This document shows, piece after piece, positions 23,444 to 32,282 of a stretch of DNA of 64,000 bases (position 1 is its first letter; each line of letters starts with the position of its first letter). Below the pieces are notes generated by a model. The model did no database searches and was not told the origin of the DNA. It saw only the letters and a list, made by a program, of their open reading frames with translations. This stretch comes from Spirochaetales bacterium Spiro_02 (GTDB taxonomy: Bacteria > Spirochaetota > Spirochaetia > Sphaerochaetales > Sphaerochaetaceae), in the NCBI GenBank assembly GCA_001604275.1, contig LVBD01000008.1, forward strand, positions 28,007 to 92,006, read 5' to 3'. The position numbers and the translations under genes are program-made.

Positions 23444-24982
23444 ATGGATTTTACTGGAAAGCATGTGTTTCTTGTCGGGATCAAAGGGACGGGCATGGCG
23501 TCACTCGCCGTGTTGCTTTCCCATGCCGGAGCCGATGTGACAGGCTGCGATACCGCCGAAGTATTCGCAACCGACGCACTGCTTTCGGATGCCGCGATTC
23601 CTGTTTCCATCGGGTTCGATTCAGTCCTCCTGCCAGCCGACGCCGCGCTGGTCGTCCATTCGAGCGCATGGAAGATTGAGAGCTGTCCTGTATTGGCGGA
23701 AGCCGTGAGACGTGGAATCGAAGTGCTGACCTATCCCCGGATGCTCGCCGCCATGTCGGAACAATGCGTCTGCTACGCTGTGGCCGGCACCCACGGAAAG
23801 ACCACCACCACCGGTTGCGCCGCCTGGCTGCTTTCCCGCCCGGTCCGCAAGGAATACCCGTTCTTTGCCCTCTATGGCGCCGCTGTACAGAGCCGTGACG
23901 GCCATCCGCAAGTAGCAGGCATCTGGCAAGGTTCCGAAGTCGGATTGTTGGAGGCGTGTGAATATGAAGACCATTTCCTTGCCTACACAGTGCGCGGTGC
24001 GCTTGTCACCACCGTAGAGCACGATCATCCAGACTACTTCCCGAATATCGCCGCGGTCAAGGCTTCGTTTCGAACGTTCGTGTCGCATCTGGCGAAAAAC
24101 GGCTTCCTGATCTGTTGTTCGGACGATGCCGGCGCGAAGGAACTCGCCGCTTGGGCGAAGCGGAACCGTCCCGATCTGATGGTCATTCAATACGGCTTCC
24201 GCGAGAACGGACCGTTCGCAATCCGCGAAGCATCGGGCCTGTGGCACCGGGACATCCCCGCCGGCAAGGCCGGCTACGAGGTCGCGCTGCTGCAAGGGCG
24301 GTGCTTCTTTGCACAGCTGTTCGGCAGGGAATTGATCGGCGACATCGTCGGAGGCGCACTGCTGGCGACCTGCATGTTGCTCGACCGGCCGAACCCGCGC
24401 CTCTATCTGGAACCGGATGCGCTAGTCTGCGACGAAGCGCTCGCCACCGTCCTGGGGGCGATGCTCAACGATGCCTCGGCCTTTCCCGGATGCATCGGCA
24501 GAAGCGAAATCGTCCTGGAGCAGGATGGAATAACGTATATCGACGACTATGCGCACCATCCGACGGAAATTCGGGCCACGCTGGCATCGTTGCGGATGCG
24601 CTTCCCCTCCAGGACGCTGGTCGTGGCGTTCTCTCCCCACACCGCCAGCAGAAGCAAGGCCTACTTCGACGACTTTGTCGCCGCACTGTCCCAGGCCGAC
24701 CGAGTCATCGTCCAGGCTACCTACGCATCGGCTCGACACGATGTCTCTCCGAACGACGATATTTCCCGCGCCCTAGCCGACGCGCTTTCAGACAGAATGC
24801 TGCGTTCGATGCGTACGCGATTGGCGGCTGTTGTCTATGCCCAGGATGACGCGCAGGCCGCAGCCATCCTTGCCGGCTGGTTGCAACAAGGCGATTTGTG
24901 TATTACCATGGGAGCCGGCAACAACCGGGCGTTGTCCCTCGCCGTGGCCCGGATTCGTCAAGAATCGCACAATGGAGTATAG
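23444..24982 (+). CDS. murC: UDP-N-acetylmuramate--L-alanine ligase (MurC/Mpl family)
   Basis: 512 residues. HVFLVGIKGTGMASLAVLLS is the N-terminal nucleotide-binding loop of MurC/Mpl proteins. YAVAGTHGKTTTTGCAAWLL is the ATP P-loop, TTVEHDHPDYFPN the central-domain region, and YIDDYAHHPTEIRATLASLR the MurC-type D-D-Y-x-H-x-P motif. It adds the first amino acid to UDP-MurNAc. Mpl (recycling tripeptide ligase) has a similar layout; the spirochaete enzyme with V-G-I-K-G-T-G is usually annotated as MurC. CGGAGG precedes the ATG at 23444. It is followed within 3 nt by yicC. Confidence 0.82.
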   Translation: MDFTGKHVFLVGIKGTGMASLAVLLSHAGADVTGCDTAEVFATDALLSDAAIPVSIGFDSVLLPADAALVVHSSAWKIESCPVLAEAVRRGIEVLTYPRMLAAMSEQCVCYAVAGTHGKTTTTGCAAWLLSRPVRKEYPFFALYGAAVQSRDGHPQVAGIWQGSEVGLLEACEYEDHFLAYTVRGALVTTVEHDHPDYFPNIAAVKASFRTFVSHLAKNGFLICCSDDAGAKELAAWAKRNRPDLMVIQYGFRENGPFAIREASGLWHRDIPAGKAGYEVALLQGRCFFAQLFGRELIGDIVGGALLATCMLLDRPNPRLYLEPDALVCDEALATVLGAMLNDASAFPGCIGRSEIVLEQDGITYIDDYAHHPTEIRATLASLRMRFPSRTLVVAFSPHTASRSKAYFDDFVAALSQADRVIVQATYASARHDVSPNDDISRALADALSDRMLRSMRTRLAAVVYAQDDAQAAAILAGWLQQGDLCITMGAGNNRALSLAVARIRQESHNGV

Positions 24983-24985
24983 CCG

Positions 24986-25858
24986 ATGAAGAGCATGACC
25001 GGGTACGGATACCACGAGATCCAGACCGAACAGTTCCAGATTTCCGTCGAAGTGAAGTCCTACAACAACCGTTTCCTCGACATCGTCCACAATATCCCGT
25101 ACTATCTTGCTCCGTTTGAGATTGAGATCGACGAACGTGTCAAACAGCATGCGGGGCGCGGACACGTGGAAGTGTCCGTCCGGGTCAAGCAGTTGGCGAG
25201 CGACATGCAGGTGGTGGTCGACGACCAGGCTGTGCTCAGGTACAAGGCCGCGTACGACGAGATCGCCCGGGTGATCGGAATGGACGCCCCTGTCTACGAC
25301 TTGTCCGATTTCGCCCAAGCCGAAGGCGTCATAACCAGCATCCGTCAGAACGACGCCGAGATATACCGCCTGCCGCTGTTCCAGGCGCTGGATGCCGCGT
25401 TGCAGCAGTTCGGCGCGAGCAAGGCACGGGAGGGGGAGGCAACCAAGCGGGATCTCTCGCTCCTGTCCGGCAAGCTCTCGGGCGGTCTCGACGTGGTGAG
25501 AACCCATGCTCGGGAACTGGAGGATATGGTCAAGACGAACCTTCGTTCCCGGTTCGAGGAGATGCTCGGTTCCCAAGGCTACGACGAAGGCCGGTTCCTG
25601 CAGGAAGTGGCCGTCATGCTCGTCAAGTATTCGGTCAACGAGGAGATCGTACGACTTGGCACCCATCTGAAAGAATTCGGCAAGTTGCTGGACAACGCAG
25701 AACCGGTTGGCAAGCGGCTCGATTTCCTGTGCCAGGAGATGAATCGCGAAATCAACACCATCGGTAGCAAGAGCCAGATGGTAGAAGTCAATCTGCAGGT
25801 CGTGGCAATGAAGGACTCCCTGGAGAATATCAGGGAGCAGATCCGGAATATAGAATAA
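24986..25858 (+). CDS. yicC: YicC family endoribonuclease-like protein
   Basis: 290 residues. MKSMTGYGYHEIQTEQFQIS and VEVKSYNNRFLDI are the family's N-terminal signature. The C-terminal DUF1732 part includes KRLDFLCQEMNREINTIGSK and ends with a coiled helix. YicC proteins have been linked to RNA cleavage and to small-RNA turnover in other bacteria. It follows murC by 3 nt and precedes the nucleotide kinase by 22 nt, so the three genes form an operon. Confidence 0.92.
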   Translation: MKSMTGYGYHEIQTEQFQISVEVKSYNNRFLDIVHNIPYYLAPFEIEIDERVKQHAGRGHVEVSVRVKQLASDMQVVVDDQAVLRYKAAYDEIARVIGMDAPVYDLSDFAQAEGVITSIRQNDAEIYRLPLFQALDAALQQFGASKAREGEATKRDLSLLSGKLSGGLDVVRTHARELEDMVKTNLRSRFEEMLGSQGYDEGRFLQEVAVMLVKYSVNEEIVRLGTHLKEFGKLLDNAEPVGKRLDFLCQEMNREINTIGSKSQMVEVNLQVVAMKDSLENIREQIRNIE

Positions 25859-25880
25859 GTAGAGAGAGTAGGGGGCTCCC

Positions 25881-26417
25881 ATGCGAATCGCCATTTCTGG
25901 AAAAAGCGGGTGCGGCAATACCACCGTCACCACCCTTGTCGCCGAGCGGCTCGGCTATCCCATGATCAACTTCACGTTCCGCAACATGGCGCAGGAACGA
26001 GGGATCGAATTCTGGGATTTCTGCCATATGGCCGAGAAGGACGACTCCATCGACAAGGAACTGGACGCCCGCCAGGTGGCCATGGCCATGGAGCAGGAGG
26101 ACTGCGTCCTCGGTTCTCGTCTTGCTATCTGGATGCTCGATCAGGCCGACCTGAAGGTCTATCTGACCGCCACGACCGAAGAACGCGCCCGACGCATCCA
26201 CCGACGCGAGGGTGGATCCTACGAACAGCGCCTGGAGGAGACGGCGCGTCGGGACCGCCGCGACACCACCCGATACAAGCGCATCTACGGCATCGACAAT
26301 GAGGATGCGTCCTCCGTAGCCGACATGGTGATCGAGACCGACTCGCTTGCTCCTGAGGATGTGGCGGAACTGATCGTCGAAGAAGCGCTCCGTCGAGGCG
26401 CGAAACGACGTACATAG
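25881..26417 (+). CDS. cmk: Cytidylate kinase-like protein
   Basis: 178 residues. MRIAISGKSGCGNTTVTTLV is a P-loop of the CmkB/AAA_33 type, with Asn in place of Lys at the usual GK-S/T position. INFTFRNMAQERGIEFWDF resembles the CMP-binding segment of short archaeal-type cytidylate kinases, and LTATTEERARRIHRREG the LID region. It probably phosphorylates CMP/dCMP, but the P-loop change makes activity less certain. The end of the gene (from 26401) is duplicated at 28578, beyond the inserted island, so its 3' end seems to have been an integration target. The left copy keeps the frame intact. Confidence 0.75.
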   Translation: MRIAISGKSGCGNTTVTTLVAERLGYPMINFTFRNMAQERGIEFWDFCHMAEKDDSIDKELDARQVAMAMEQEDCVLGSRLAIWMLDQADLKVYLTATTEERARRIHRREGGSYEQRLEETARRDRRDTTRYKRIYGIDNEDASSVADMVIETDSLAPEDVAELIVEEALRRGAKRRT

Positions 26418-26435
26418 TCCGATGCCTACCTCGCC
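26401..26435. repeat. 35-bp direct repeat, left copy (end of cmk)
   Basis: Starts CGAAACGACGTACATAGTCC and covers the last codons and stop of cmk. It matches 28578-28612 at 33 of 35 positions (differences at the 11th and 24th bases). It bounds the island on the left. Confidence 0.8.
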
Positions 26436-26521
26436 CTGTGCTTGATCAGGCTTATCATCGAGTTGAATCCCTCCGGCGGTGCGCTTGCCTTCCTGGATTC
26501 GAAGTAGTTGACTCCTGCAAC

Positions 26522-27835
26522 TTATGACCTGTTATGAAAAACCTGTTGAATCTCTTCTACCGCATACAGCGGCAGATTTGTAAGCCAGTCTTCCTTTTTA
26601 TAGTCTGCCATGGATGTGCGGACACAGATTTCCGGTTCGAACTTATCTTTATACACTCGCAGGCTTTTGGCTTTGAGATTGACCTCGGCTTTGACCTCCA
26701 CCGGGATGACTTTTTCGCCGGTATCGATGACGAAATCCACCTCACAGGAGCCGCGGTCGTTGGTATAATAATAAACGCCCAAATCCTCAATGGCTTTGAA
26801 CTGCTGGCAGACATACTGCTCAGTCAGCGCGCCCTTGAACTCGGTGAACATGTCGTTGCCGTCAAGCAGCGTGCGTTGCCTCAGGCCGGTCATACAGCCA
26901 AGCAGCCCCACATCCACAAGAAACAGCTTGAATGCCCGCAAGTCTTCATAGGCTTTCAGCGGGATTCCTGCGGCGTTTACCCTGCTGACCTTGTGCACCA
27001 GCCCGCAATCAGTGAGCCACATGATCGCTGTCTCGTATTCCTTCGCCCTACCGCCCTCGCGGACAAGGCCGTAAATAAACTTTTTATTTTCCTTTGCCAA
27101 CTGAGACGGAATGCTGTTCCAGATCATGCGGATTTTCGGCACGATCTCATAGGGCGCGTGTTTGGAAAAATCCTGCTCATATGCCGCTAAGATACGCTTT
27201 TGGATCTCCCGCACCTCGTTGAAGTCCTTGTTTTCGGAAAAGTTCACGACAGCTTCCGGCATACCGCCCACGAAATAGTAGTGCTTGAGCGCGTCGATGT
27301 AGGTCTGCTTAAAAGATGTGATCATCTCATAATCCTGCTTGTCAAGCTGCTCAGCGAACCGCTCATTGCCGGTCGCCATCAGAAATTCTCGGAAAGACAG
27401 CGGATAGAGCTTGAGAAAATCCACCTTGCCCACGGGAAACGACGTGCCTCCATGGAGTGCAATGCCCCACAGCGAACCTGCACAGATAATATGATACCGT
27501 GGCGCGTTCTCATAAAAATATTTGAGGGAGGAAAGCGCTCTCGGCACCTCCTGCACCTCGTCAAAAATCAGCAGCGTATTCTCAGCGTCAATCTTATGAC
27601 CGGCATAAAGCTCCAGCCCCATGACAAGGCGGTCGGTGTTCAGGTCGGACGCAAAAAGCTCCGCCATCCTTGAATTGGAGTCGAAGTTAATATATACAGT
27701 ATTTTCATACGCCTTGGAGCCGAATTCTTTCATCAGCCAGGTCTTGCCGACCTGCCGCGCGCCCTCAATGATCAGCGGCTTGCGGTGCTTGCTTTGTTTC
27801 CATTTATATAGTCTTTCAATGGCGAATCGGTACAT
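26522..27835 (-). CDS. AAA-type ATPase with DUF4143 domain
   Basis: 437 residues. RKPLIIEGARQVGKTWLMKE is the Walker A and ENTLLIFDEVQE the Walker B of the AAA_14 domain (about 1-180). The C-terminal DUF4143 part (about 200-390) includes GALTEQYVCQQF and SCEVDFVIDTGEKVIPVEVK, a nuclease-like D...E-V-K pattern. These proteins are widespread, patchily distributed and often on mobile DNA; their function is not settled. The codon choice is more AT-rich than in flanking genes. A TTATGT-17-TATCAT promoter and GGGGGTG site precede it on the minus strand. It is the main cargo of the island. Confidence 0.85.
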   Translation of the reverse strand: MYRFAIERLYKWKQSKHRKPLIIEGARQVGKTWLMKEFGSKAYENTVYINFDSNSRMAELFASDLNTDRLVMGLELYAGHKIDAENTLLIFDEVQEVPRALSSLKYFYENAPRYHIICAGSLWGIALHGGTSFPVGKVDFLKLYPLSFREFLMATGNERFAEQLDKQDYEMITSFKQTYIDALKHYYFVGGMPEAVVNFSENKDFNEVREIQKRILAAYEQDFSKHAPYEIVPKIRMIWNSIPSQLAKENKKFIYGLVREGGRAKEYETAIMWLTDCGLVHKVSRVNAAGIPLKAYEDLRAFKLFLVDVGLLGCMTGLRQRTLLDGNDMFTEFKGALTEQYVCQQFKAIEDLGVYYYTNDRGSCEVDFVIDTGEKVIPVEVKAEVNLKAKSLRVYKDKFEPEICVRTSMADYKKEDWLTNLPLYAVEEIQQVFHNRS

Positions 27836-28134
27836 GGATACACCCCCAGACTATGATACAGGCACAGTAAAGCACACATAATCAGAAATAGCAACGATAA
27901 TCAGAGATTATATCACACTTTTTACAGCGAACATCTAATATGCTGAGACTCTTGCAAAAAGAGCGAGCATCGTGAATCTGCCTGCCTGAACTGATGTCAT
28001 TATCTTCAAACCGAAGTGTCAGACCGGCTGGTTTGCGGCCTTGAACGAAAGATCACTCCGAATCTCCCGTCGGTCGGGCATGGGAAGACGCACCTGTCCC
28101 CCGACAGGTGGAATCGCTATCGTTCTTCCTGTCG

Positions 28135-28500
28135 CTATGCCGTTTCCTGTAGGTCCGGCAGGATGCAATACTGCAATATCTTGATCGCCGCAAGACACTG
28201 CACGCCGGTCATCAGGCAATGGGACACCTTCTCCGGCCCCCGTACCATGATCTTCGTGGAGATCAGACAATCCTTCAGATGGGAATTGGAGCGTTCTACG
28301 GTGGAACGTATCTTGAACCGTTGCTTCTCGGCTGGCGAGAGCACGCGCTGCTGCTTGCGCCGCTTGTTCGAATCGATGATGGGGACGCGGCCGCTGGATC
28401 GACTTGGACGAGTATCGCCAGCCGAGCCGCAGCTCCAGCAGCCGTTGGAGGACCAGGGAGATGAAGCATATTGTTTTTTAAAAGCTACAGGTATGGGCAT
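28135..28500 (-). pseudogene. Transposase remnant (IS5/DDE_Tnp_1-like C-terminus)
   Basis: On the minus strand GRVPIIDSNKRRKQQ, LSPAEKQRFKIRSTVERSNS, then HLKDCLISTKIMVRGPEKVS and ALKILQY-like residues. This is the C-terminal catalytic part of a DDE transposase, including the third acidic residue in TVERSNS. The N-terminal two thirds with the two aspartates are absent. The preceding frame (SPWSSNGCWSCGSAGDTRP) looks frameshifted. It cannot encode an active enzyme. An 8-bp inverted pair AAAACCAC/GTGGTTTT (28504-28536) lies at its upstream edge. Confidence 0.65.
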
Positions 28501-28577
28501 GAAAAAACCACTCTGGGGTGGCTAGCGTGTGGTTTTGGGGTTGTGGCATAGATTATGTAGCTGTTAAAGCGTGGGGA

Positions 28578-28612
28578 CGAAACGACGCACATAGTCCGAT
28601 ACCTACCTCGCC
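28578..28612. repeat. 35-bp direct repeat, right copy
   Basis: Starts CGAAACGACGCACATAGTCC. It repeats the end of cmk, with one change that is synonymous in the cmk frame and one beyond the stop. Upstream of it there is no further similarity to cmk. It bounds the island on the right, just before the rpoZ promoter. Confidence 0.8.
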
Positions 28613-28625
28613 TCTTTGGCAGGAC

Positions 28626-28654
28626 TGTACAAAGACGGGGAAAAACGGTATAGT
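28626..28654 (+). promoter_or_regulatory. Promoter of rpoZ-miaA
   Basis: TGTACA (28626-28631), 17 nt and TATAGT (28649-28654), 56 nt before the rpoZ start. It lies just outside the right repeat, so it was not separated from rpoZ by the insertion. Confidence 0.5.
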
Positions 28655-28710
28655 AGTATCTTGCGCAATACTCGAACATCAATACCGTTCCGACGGAAGG
28701 AGAATATACC

Positions 28711-28914
28711 TTGAGCATTCCTTTGGACACGCTTATCGACAAGCAGACGAATGTCTATGAAATGACCTGTGTCGCCATCAAGGAGGCTACGATCCTCAGC
28801 AGCCCCAACGGCGGCGGTCGGGAAATCGAGGAGAACAACGGCAAGATCGTCTCCACCGTGCTTGAAAGAGTCTTGAATGACGAAATCGAGTACACGTTCG
28901 ACAACAAGGACTGA
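28711..28914 (+). CDS. rpoZ: DNA-directed RNA polymerase omega subunit
   Basis: 67 residues: MSIPLDTLIDKQTNVYEMTC, then AIKEA and EENNGKIVSTVLERVLNDEI. This fits the short spirochaete-type omega subunit, which supports folding and assembly of the RNA polymerase beta' subunit. The start is TTG, with GAAGGAGA (28696-28703) 7 nt upstream. miaA starts inside its 3' end, so the two are translationally linked, as in other spirochaetes. Confidence 0.82.
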   Translation: MSIPLDTLIDKQTNVYEMTCVAIKEATILSSPNGGGREIEENNGKIVSTVLERVLNDEIEYTFDNKD

Positions 28915-29845
28915 CGGACCGGCTCGTGCAGCTTCGCAACGGGTCGTGTTCCTGTTCGGTCCTACCGGCGTAGGCAAGACCGAACTGCTTTCCCGCCTTT
29001 TCCATTCAGGGTTCTCGATCATCAACGCCGATTCGATGCAGGTATATCGGTATCTTGACATCGGGTCGGCCAAGCCGTCTCTCCAGCTCCGGAATGAAAT
29101 CCCCCATTTCCTCGTTGATCTGTACGATCCCTGGGAACAGTTCTCGGTGGGAGACTTCATCCGGCTCGCCGACCAGGCATGCTCTGAAATTACGGCGCAG
29201 GGGCGGATTCCGATCGTATGCGGGGGCACTGCGTACTATTTCAAGCATTTTCTCTACGGGCTGAGCGAAGCCCCGCCTTCCGATCCCGCGAACAGGCAGA
29301 TGGTGCAGGCCTTGCTGGAGGATCGTGGTCTTCCCTGGTGCTACGCTCGGCTGCAGGCCGTGGATCCTGTCAGCGCCGCCCGGATCCATCCGGCGGACGC
29401 CTATCGCGTCACCCGCGCGCTGGAAGTCTATGAATGTTCGGGCCGCCCCCTCTCCTCGTTCACCGTCCCCGACACACCGCGTAGCGGGATGGAGCCGCTG
29501 ATCATCGGATTACACCGCGAACGCGATGAGCTGAACCGCAGGATAGAACTGCGCGTCGCCCAGATGTTCGAACAAGGATTGGTCGATGAAATCCGCGAGC
29601 TGGTCCGGATGGGGGCGCAGGATTCCTGGCCGGGAATGCAGGGAATCGGCTACCAGGAGTTCTTCCGGGCGATGCGTGGCGGTGAACTGTCCATCGACGG
29701 CATCGCCTCCCAGATTATCCGAAACAGTCGTCTCTACGCAAAACGCCAGAACACATTCTTCAAGAGCTTCGCCGAAGTGAACTGGATGTATCCGGAGGAC
29801 TTCGACGGAATCCGCGCGCTGGTCGGATCCTATCTCGGGACATGA
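28877..29845 (+). CDS. miaA: tRNA dimethylallyltransferase
   Basis: About 322 residues. VVFLFGPTGVGKTELLSRLF is the P-loop, INADSMQVYRYLDIGSAKPS the substrate-binding signature, and IPHFLVDLYDP, IVCGGTAYYFKHFLYG and RVTRALEVYECSG further family motifs. It adds the isopentenyl group to A37 of tRNAs reading UNN codons. The ATG at 28877 lies 38 nt inside rpoZ; an in-frame GTG at 28946 would leave almost no residues before the P-loop, so the earlier start is kept. It converges with a gene ending only 3 nt away. Confidence 0.95.
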   Translation: MTKSSTRSTTRTDGPARAASQRVVFLFGPTGVGKTELLSRLFHSGFSIINADSMQVYRYLDIGSAKPSLQLRNEIPHFLVDLYDPWEQFSVGDFIRLADQACSEITAQGRIPIVCGGTAYYFKHFLYGLSEAPPSDPANRQMVQALLEDRGLPWCYARLQAVDPVSAARIHPADAYRVTRALEVYECSGRPLSSFTVPDTPRSGMEPLIIGLHRERDELNRRIELRVAQMFEQGLVDEIRELVRMGAQDSWPGMQGIGYQEFFRAMRGGELSIDGIASQIIRNSRLYAKRQNTFFKSFAEVNWMYPEDFDGIRALVGSYLGT

Positions 29846-29848
29846 GCC

Positions 29849-31393
29849 TCATTGCATCGAGCTTGCCGCTGCGCCGCCGAGCGTCGGCCTCGATCCAGCC
29901 ACGACTCCTACGGTAAGCGTTCCTGCCGGAGTATAGTGGAGATCCCCGATGCGGACAATCTCCCACCAGCCGCGCTTGTTCCACTGCAACGTGAACTCCT
30001 GCGTCTGTTCGTACAGATATATCGTCTTGGAAGTCACCGGCTGTTCGGAAGTCTCCGTTCCTGCCGCAGCCTCCGTTTCCGAGGCTTTCGCTTCGTAGTC
30101 GTAGGGGGAGTAGAGCGTCGAGACCGCCGTCCATGTGTCGTCGCCGGTCTGGTGCACGCGCACATCGTCCACTCCGTAGATGTACGCATAGTCCGGTATG
30201 TCCGGCCGGCCTTCGGCGTTCCACTGCGGAGCCGGTATGACGGTGTTGATCCCTTCGTATGCAAGTCGCATCTGGCGTGTGACGAACAGGTTCGACACTT
30301 CCATCGAGACTGGACTCTTCGCCCTGCCTGCCAGACTCGCCTCGAGCTTCTGGATATCGAGCTCGCTCTGTCCGACATAGTATTCCTCGATGACCTGGAC
30401 GGGATCCATGCCTGCGGTGTACGGTGGTGCGAGCGCCGTCTTGATCTGCGAACCCGCGAACGACGCGACCGCGGCGAACGCGACCACGCTTGCGATGACG
30501 ATCCAGCCTTTCTTGCGCCAGAAGATGTTCCGCCTGGCTTTCTGATCCTGCTTTTCAAGGAACGCGACGCACTGGGCGTCGCCCGATAACTTCTCCGCGT
30601 TCCCTTGCTCGTCGCGCGAGGGCAGATCGGGAAGAGACCACGCAAGCGCATCTGTCTGCGCGAGCCACCAGCCGAGCCCCTGTTCGGGCGGCAGGTTCTC
30701 GGTAGCTTTCTTTTGGTCGTAATTGGAGATGCGCATCGCCGCATCGATCCATTGCGCGGTAGTCGGATCCAGTTGCGGTGCAAGGGCTTGTGCGGCCAGT
30801 GCGAGCGGAAGCGGACGGAATCGGGTTTCGCGCACCGCCTGGCCTTTGTATGGCGCCATCCCTGTCGCTGCGAAATACAGCAACTGTGTCATCTGGTCGC
30901 ACAACGTGAACGAGGCTTCCAGACCCGGGCGGATCCAGCCGCCGATGGAGTCGAACCGATCCGAGTCATCGCCCGTCGCAGCGAAAATTTCCGACAGAAA
31001 TTCCGGAAACACCAGGACGCCGCCTTCCGCAAGGAAATAGACCCTCCACAGCGGCATGATGCCGTTCGTCGGCCGTATAAAATCCTTCGGTAGCGCCATG
31101 AGCGCCCGAGCCAGATCCCGTACCAGCGGTAGTGCCCGAGATCTGAGGGTGGTAGCGAGACTGGTGGCGGGAACTATGTCCAGCTTGGAGAAATAGACAT
31201 ACCGGACACCGTCCTGTTCGGAAAAGCCTTCCCAATACCAAGGCTCCGCCTTGCCGTCCCTGACGATGTAGCCAGGCTCCTTTTCTCCTTGCAGCATGTA
31301 GCGGGGCAACGACCCCTCGGCGCCTCCGATGGCGATATAGGTCAGATCCCTGCCATCGACGATCCGATGCCGGATATCCCGCTGTTCAATCAT
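29849..31393 (-). CDS. Hypothetical membrane-anchored protein
   Basis: 514 residues in three parts. Residues 1-280 form a soluble region with short conserved-looking motifs (YIAIGGAEGSLPRYML, GKAEPWYWEGF). A single transmembrane helix GWIVIASVVAFAAVASFAGS lies at about 302-321. The C-terminal 190 residues form an exported domain that starts with TAGMDPVQVIEEYYVGQSEL and contains many aromatic residues. The topology suggests an inner-membrane protein with a cytoplasmic N-terminus. I do not recognise a family. It is the last gene of the folC-NFACT-Memo operon, 16 nt after Memo, with AAGGAG before the ATG. Confidence 0.7.
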   Translation of the reverse strand: MIEQRDIRHRIVDGRDLTYIAIGGAEGSLPRYMLQGEKEPGYIVRDGKAEPWYWEGFSEQDGVRYVYFSKLDIVPATSLATTLRSRALPLVRDLARALMALPKDFIRPTNGIMPLWRVYFLAEGGVLVFPEFLSEIFAATGDDSDRFDSIGGWIRPGLEASFTLCDQMTQLLYFAATGMAPYKGQAVRETRFRPLPLALAAQALAPQLDPTTAQWIDAAMRISNYDQKKATENLPPEQGLGWWLAQTDALAWSLPDLPSRDEQGNAEKLSGDAQCVAFLEKQDQKARRNIFWRKKGWIVIASVVAFAAVASFAGSQIKTALAPPYTAGMDPVQVIEEYYVGQSELDIQKLEASLAGRAKSPVSMEVSNLFVTRQMRLAYEGINTVIPAPQWNAEGRPDIPDYAYIYGVDDVRVHQTGDDTWTAVSTLYSPYDYEAKASETEAAAGTETSEQPVTSKTIYLYEQTQEFTLQWNKRGWWEIVRIGDLHYTPAGTLTVGVVAGSRPTLGGAAASSMQ

Positions 31394-31409
31394 CCGATCC
31401 GCTCCTTGT

Positions 31410-32282
31410 CTACCGGTGCAGTGCGGCGCCGTGCCACACTACCGATCGTTTGTCATCGTTTTCCGTATCCTGCTCAGGCACTTCCGTATGAAATGTTTTT
31501 CCGTCGTCGGTCGTGGAGAGCATCATCCATCCATTCGATTTCCATGGCAGACGCTCGATAGCATCCAGCCACGGAACGCCGCAACCACCGATCGTGCCCT
31601 TGGCCTTTGCATCGAGCAACGGCTTGCCGCGACCGAGCAACGACTCGAGCGAGCGCGCCTGCTCGAGCGCCCGACGCCTGTTCGTCTCTTCGCTCATGTT
31701 CGCTGTCACGATGAACAGCGTCTCAGCTTCCCGTTCCAGCAATGAAAGGAGCAATTCGGAAAGCTCCCTCGTCCTTGCCGCGTTGCAGGAGTCGTCGGCC
31801 AGGAGCGGAAGCGCCGGCACTCCCGGGAATGCGGAGACGAGTAGCGGGAAAAAAAGCTCCGCCGCCGGTTCCTCGGTAAAATAGCTGTCCTCGACGCTCG
31901 CTATCGCCGGAAACCGTCCGACAATCGAGTCTCGTTCGGCGCAGGCGAACGGAAGCATTCCTATCGGTGTCGTCGCTCCGTCCTGCGACGGCATGAAAAC
32001 CGTCTTCGGCCGGTCGGAGAGCACGACTTGCCCATGCAATGGCGCCAGCAGCACGATCAGTTTCGGCTGGAGCGTCCTTGCCGCCGCCAATACCTGCCGA
32101 AGCTGCGGAAGCACCCACTGCCAAGCTGCATGCGGGGCCAGTAGCGCCGCCGGAAGCCTCGCCGCCTGACAATTCATCGGCAGGTCGTCGGCGCGTTCCG
32201 AAGCCATATCGCACAGCTGGCGAACCGTCTGACTGTCGGAAGGGTAGAAAATGTCATGATGTTCAGGGTTTCTCAACTGCAT
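31410..32282 (-). CDS. Memo-like protein (AmmeMemoRadiSam B family), divergent
   Basis: 290 residues. RNPEHHDIFYPSDSQTVRQL and AALLAPHAAWQW correspond to the start of Memo proteins (normally A-G-x-Y-P and x-P-H-A-G-Y). VLLAPLHG, LPLLADDSCNAARTRELSEL and TANMSE align with later family blocks. Some conserved His and Gly positions are changed, so the metal site may be altered. The usual AMMECR1 and radical SAM partners are absent. The start at 32282 follows GGAGGTGAAG and overlaps the NFACT gene by 20 nt. Confidence 0.65.
   Translation of the reverse strand: MQLRNPEHHDIFYPSDSQTVRQLCDMASERADDLPMNCQAARLPAALLAPHAAWQWVLPQLRQVLAAARTLQPKLIVLLAPLHGQVVLSDRPKTVFMPSQDGATTPIGMLPFACAERDSIVGRFPAIASVEDSYFTEEPAAELFFPLLVSAFPGVPALPLLADDSCNAARTRELSELLLSLLEREAETLFIVTANMSEETNRRRALEQARSLESLLGRGKPLLDAKAKGTIGGCGVPWLDAIERLPWKSNGWMMLSTTDDGKTFHTEVPEQDTENDDKRSVVWHGAALHR

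Larger units (their letters stand above)
26436..28577. mobile_element. Small genomic island inserted at the 3' end of cmk
   Basis: 2142 bp between the two copies of the 35-bp repeat. It contains an ATPase gene of the DUF4143 type, with noticeably more AT-rich coding than its neighbours, and a transposase remnant. Removing it together with one repeat copy would restore a direct cmk to rpoZ junction. No integrase or intact transposase is present. The 85 bp at its left end and the 300 bp at 27836-28134 hold no gene I recognise. The ATPase promoter probably lies in the latter. Confidence 0.6.

Noticed and set aside
27600..27880. Extra small plus-strand gene near the island ATPase start
   Set aside because: It overlaps the Walker A coding region of the ATPase on the other strand and has no supporting signals.
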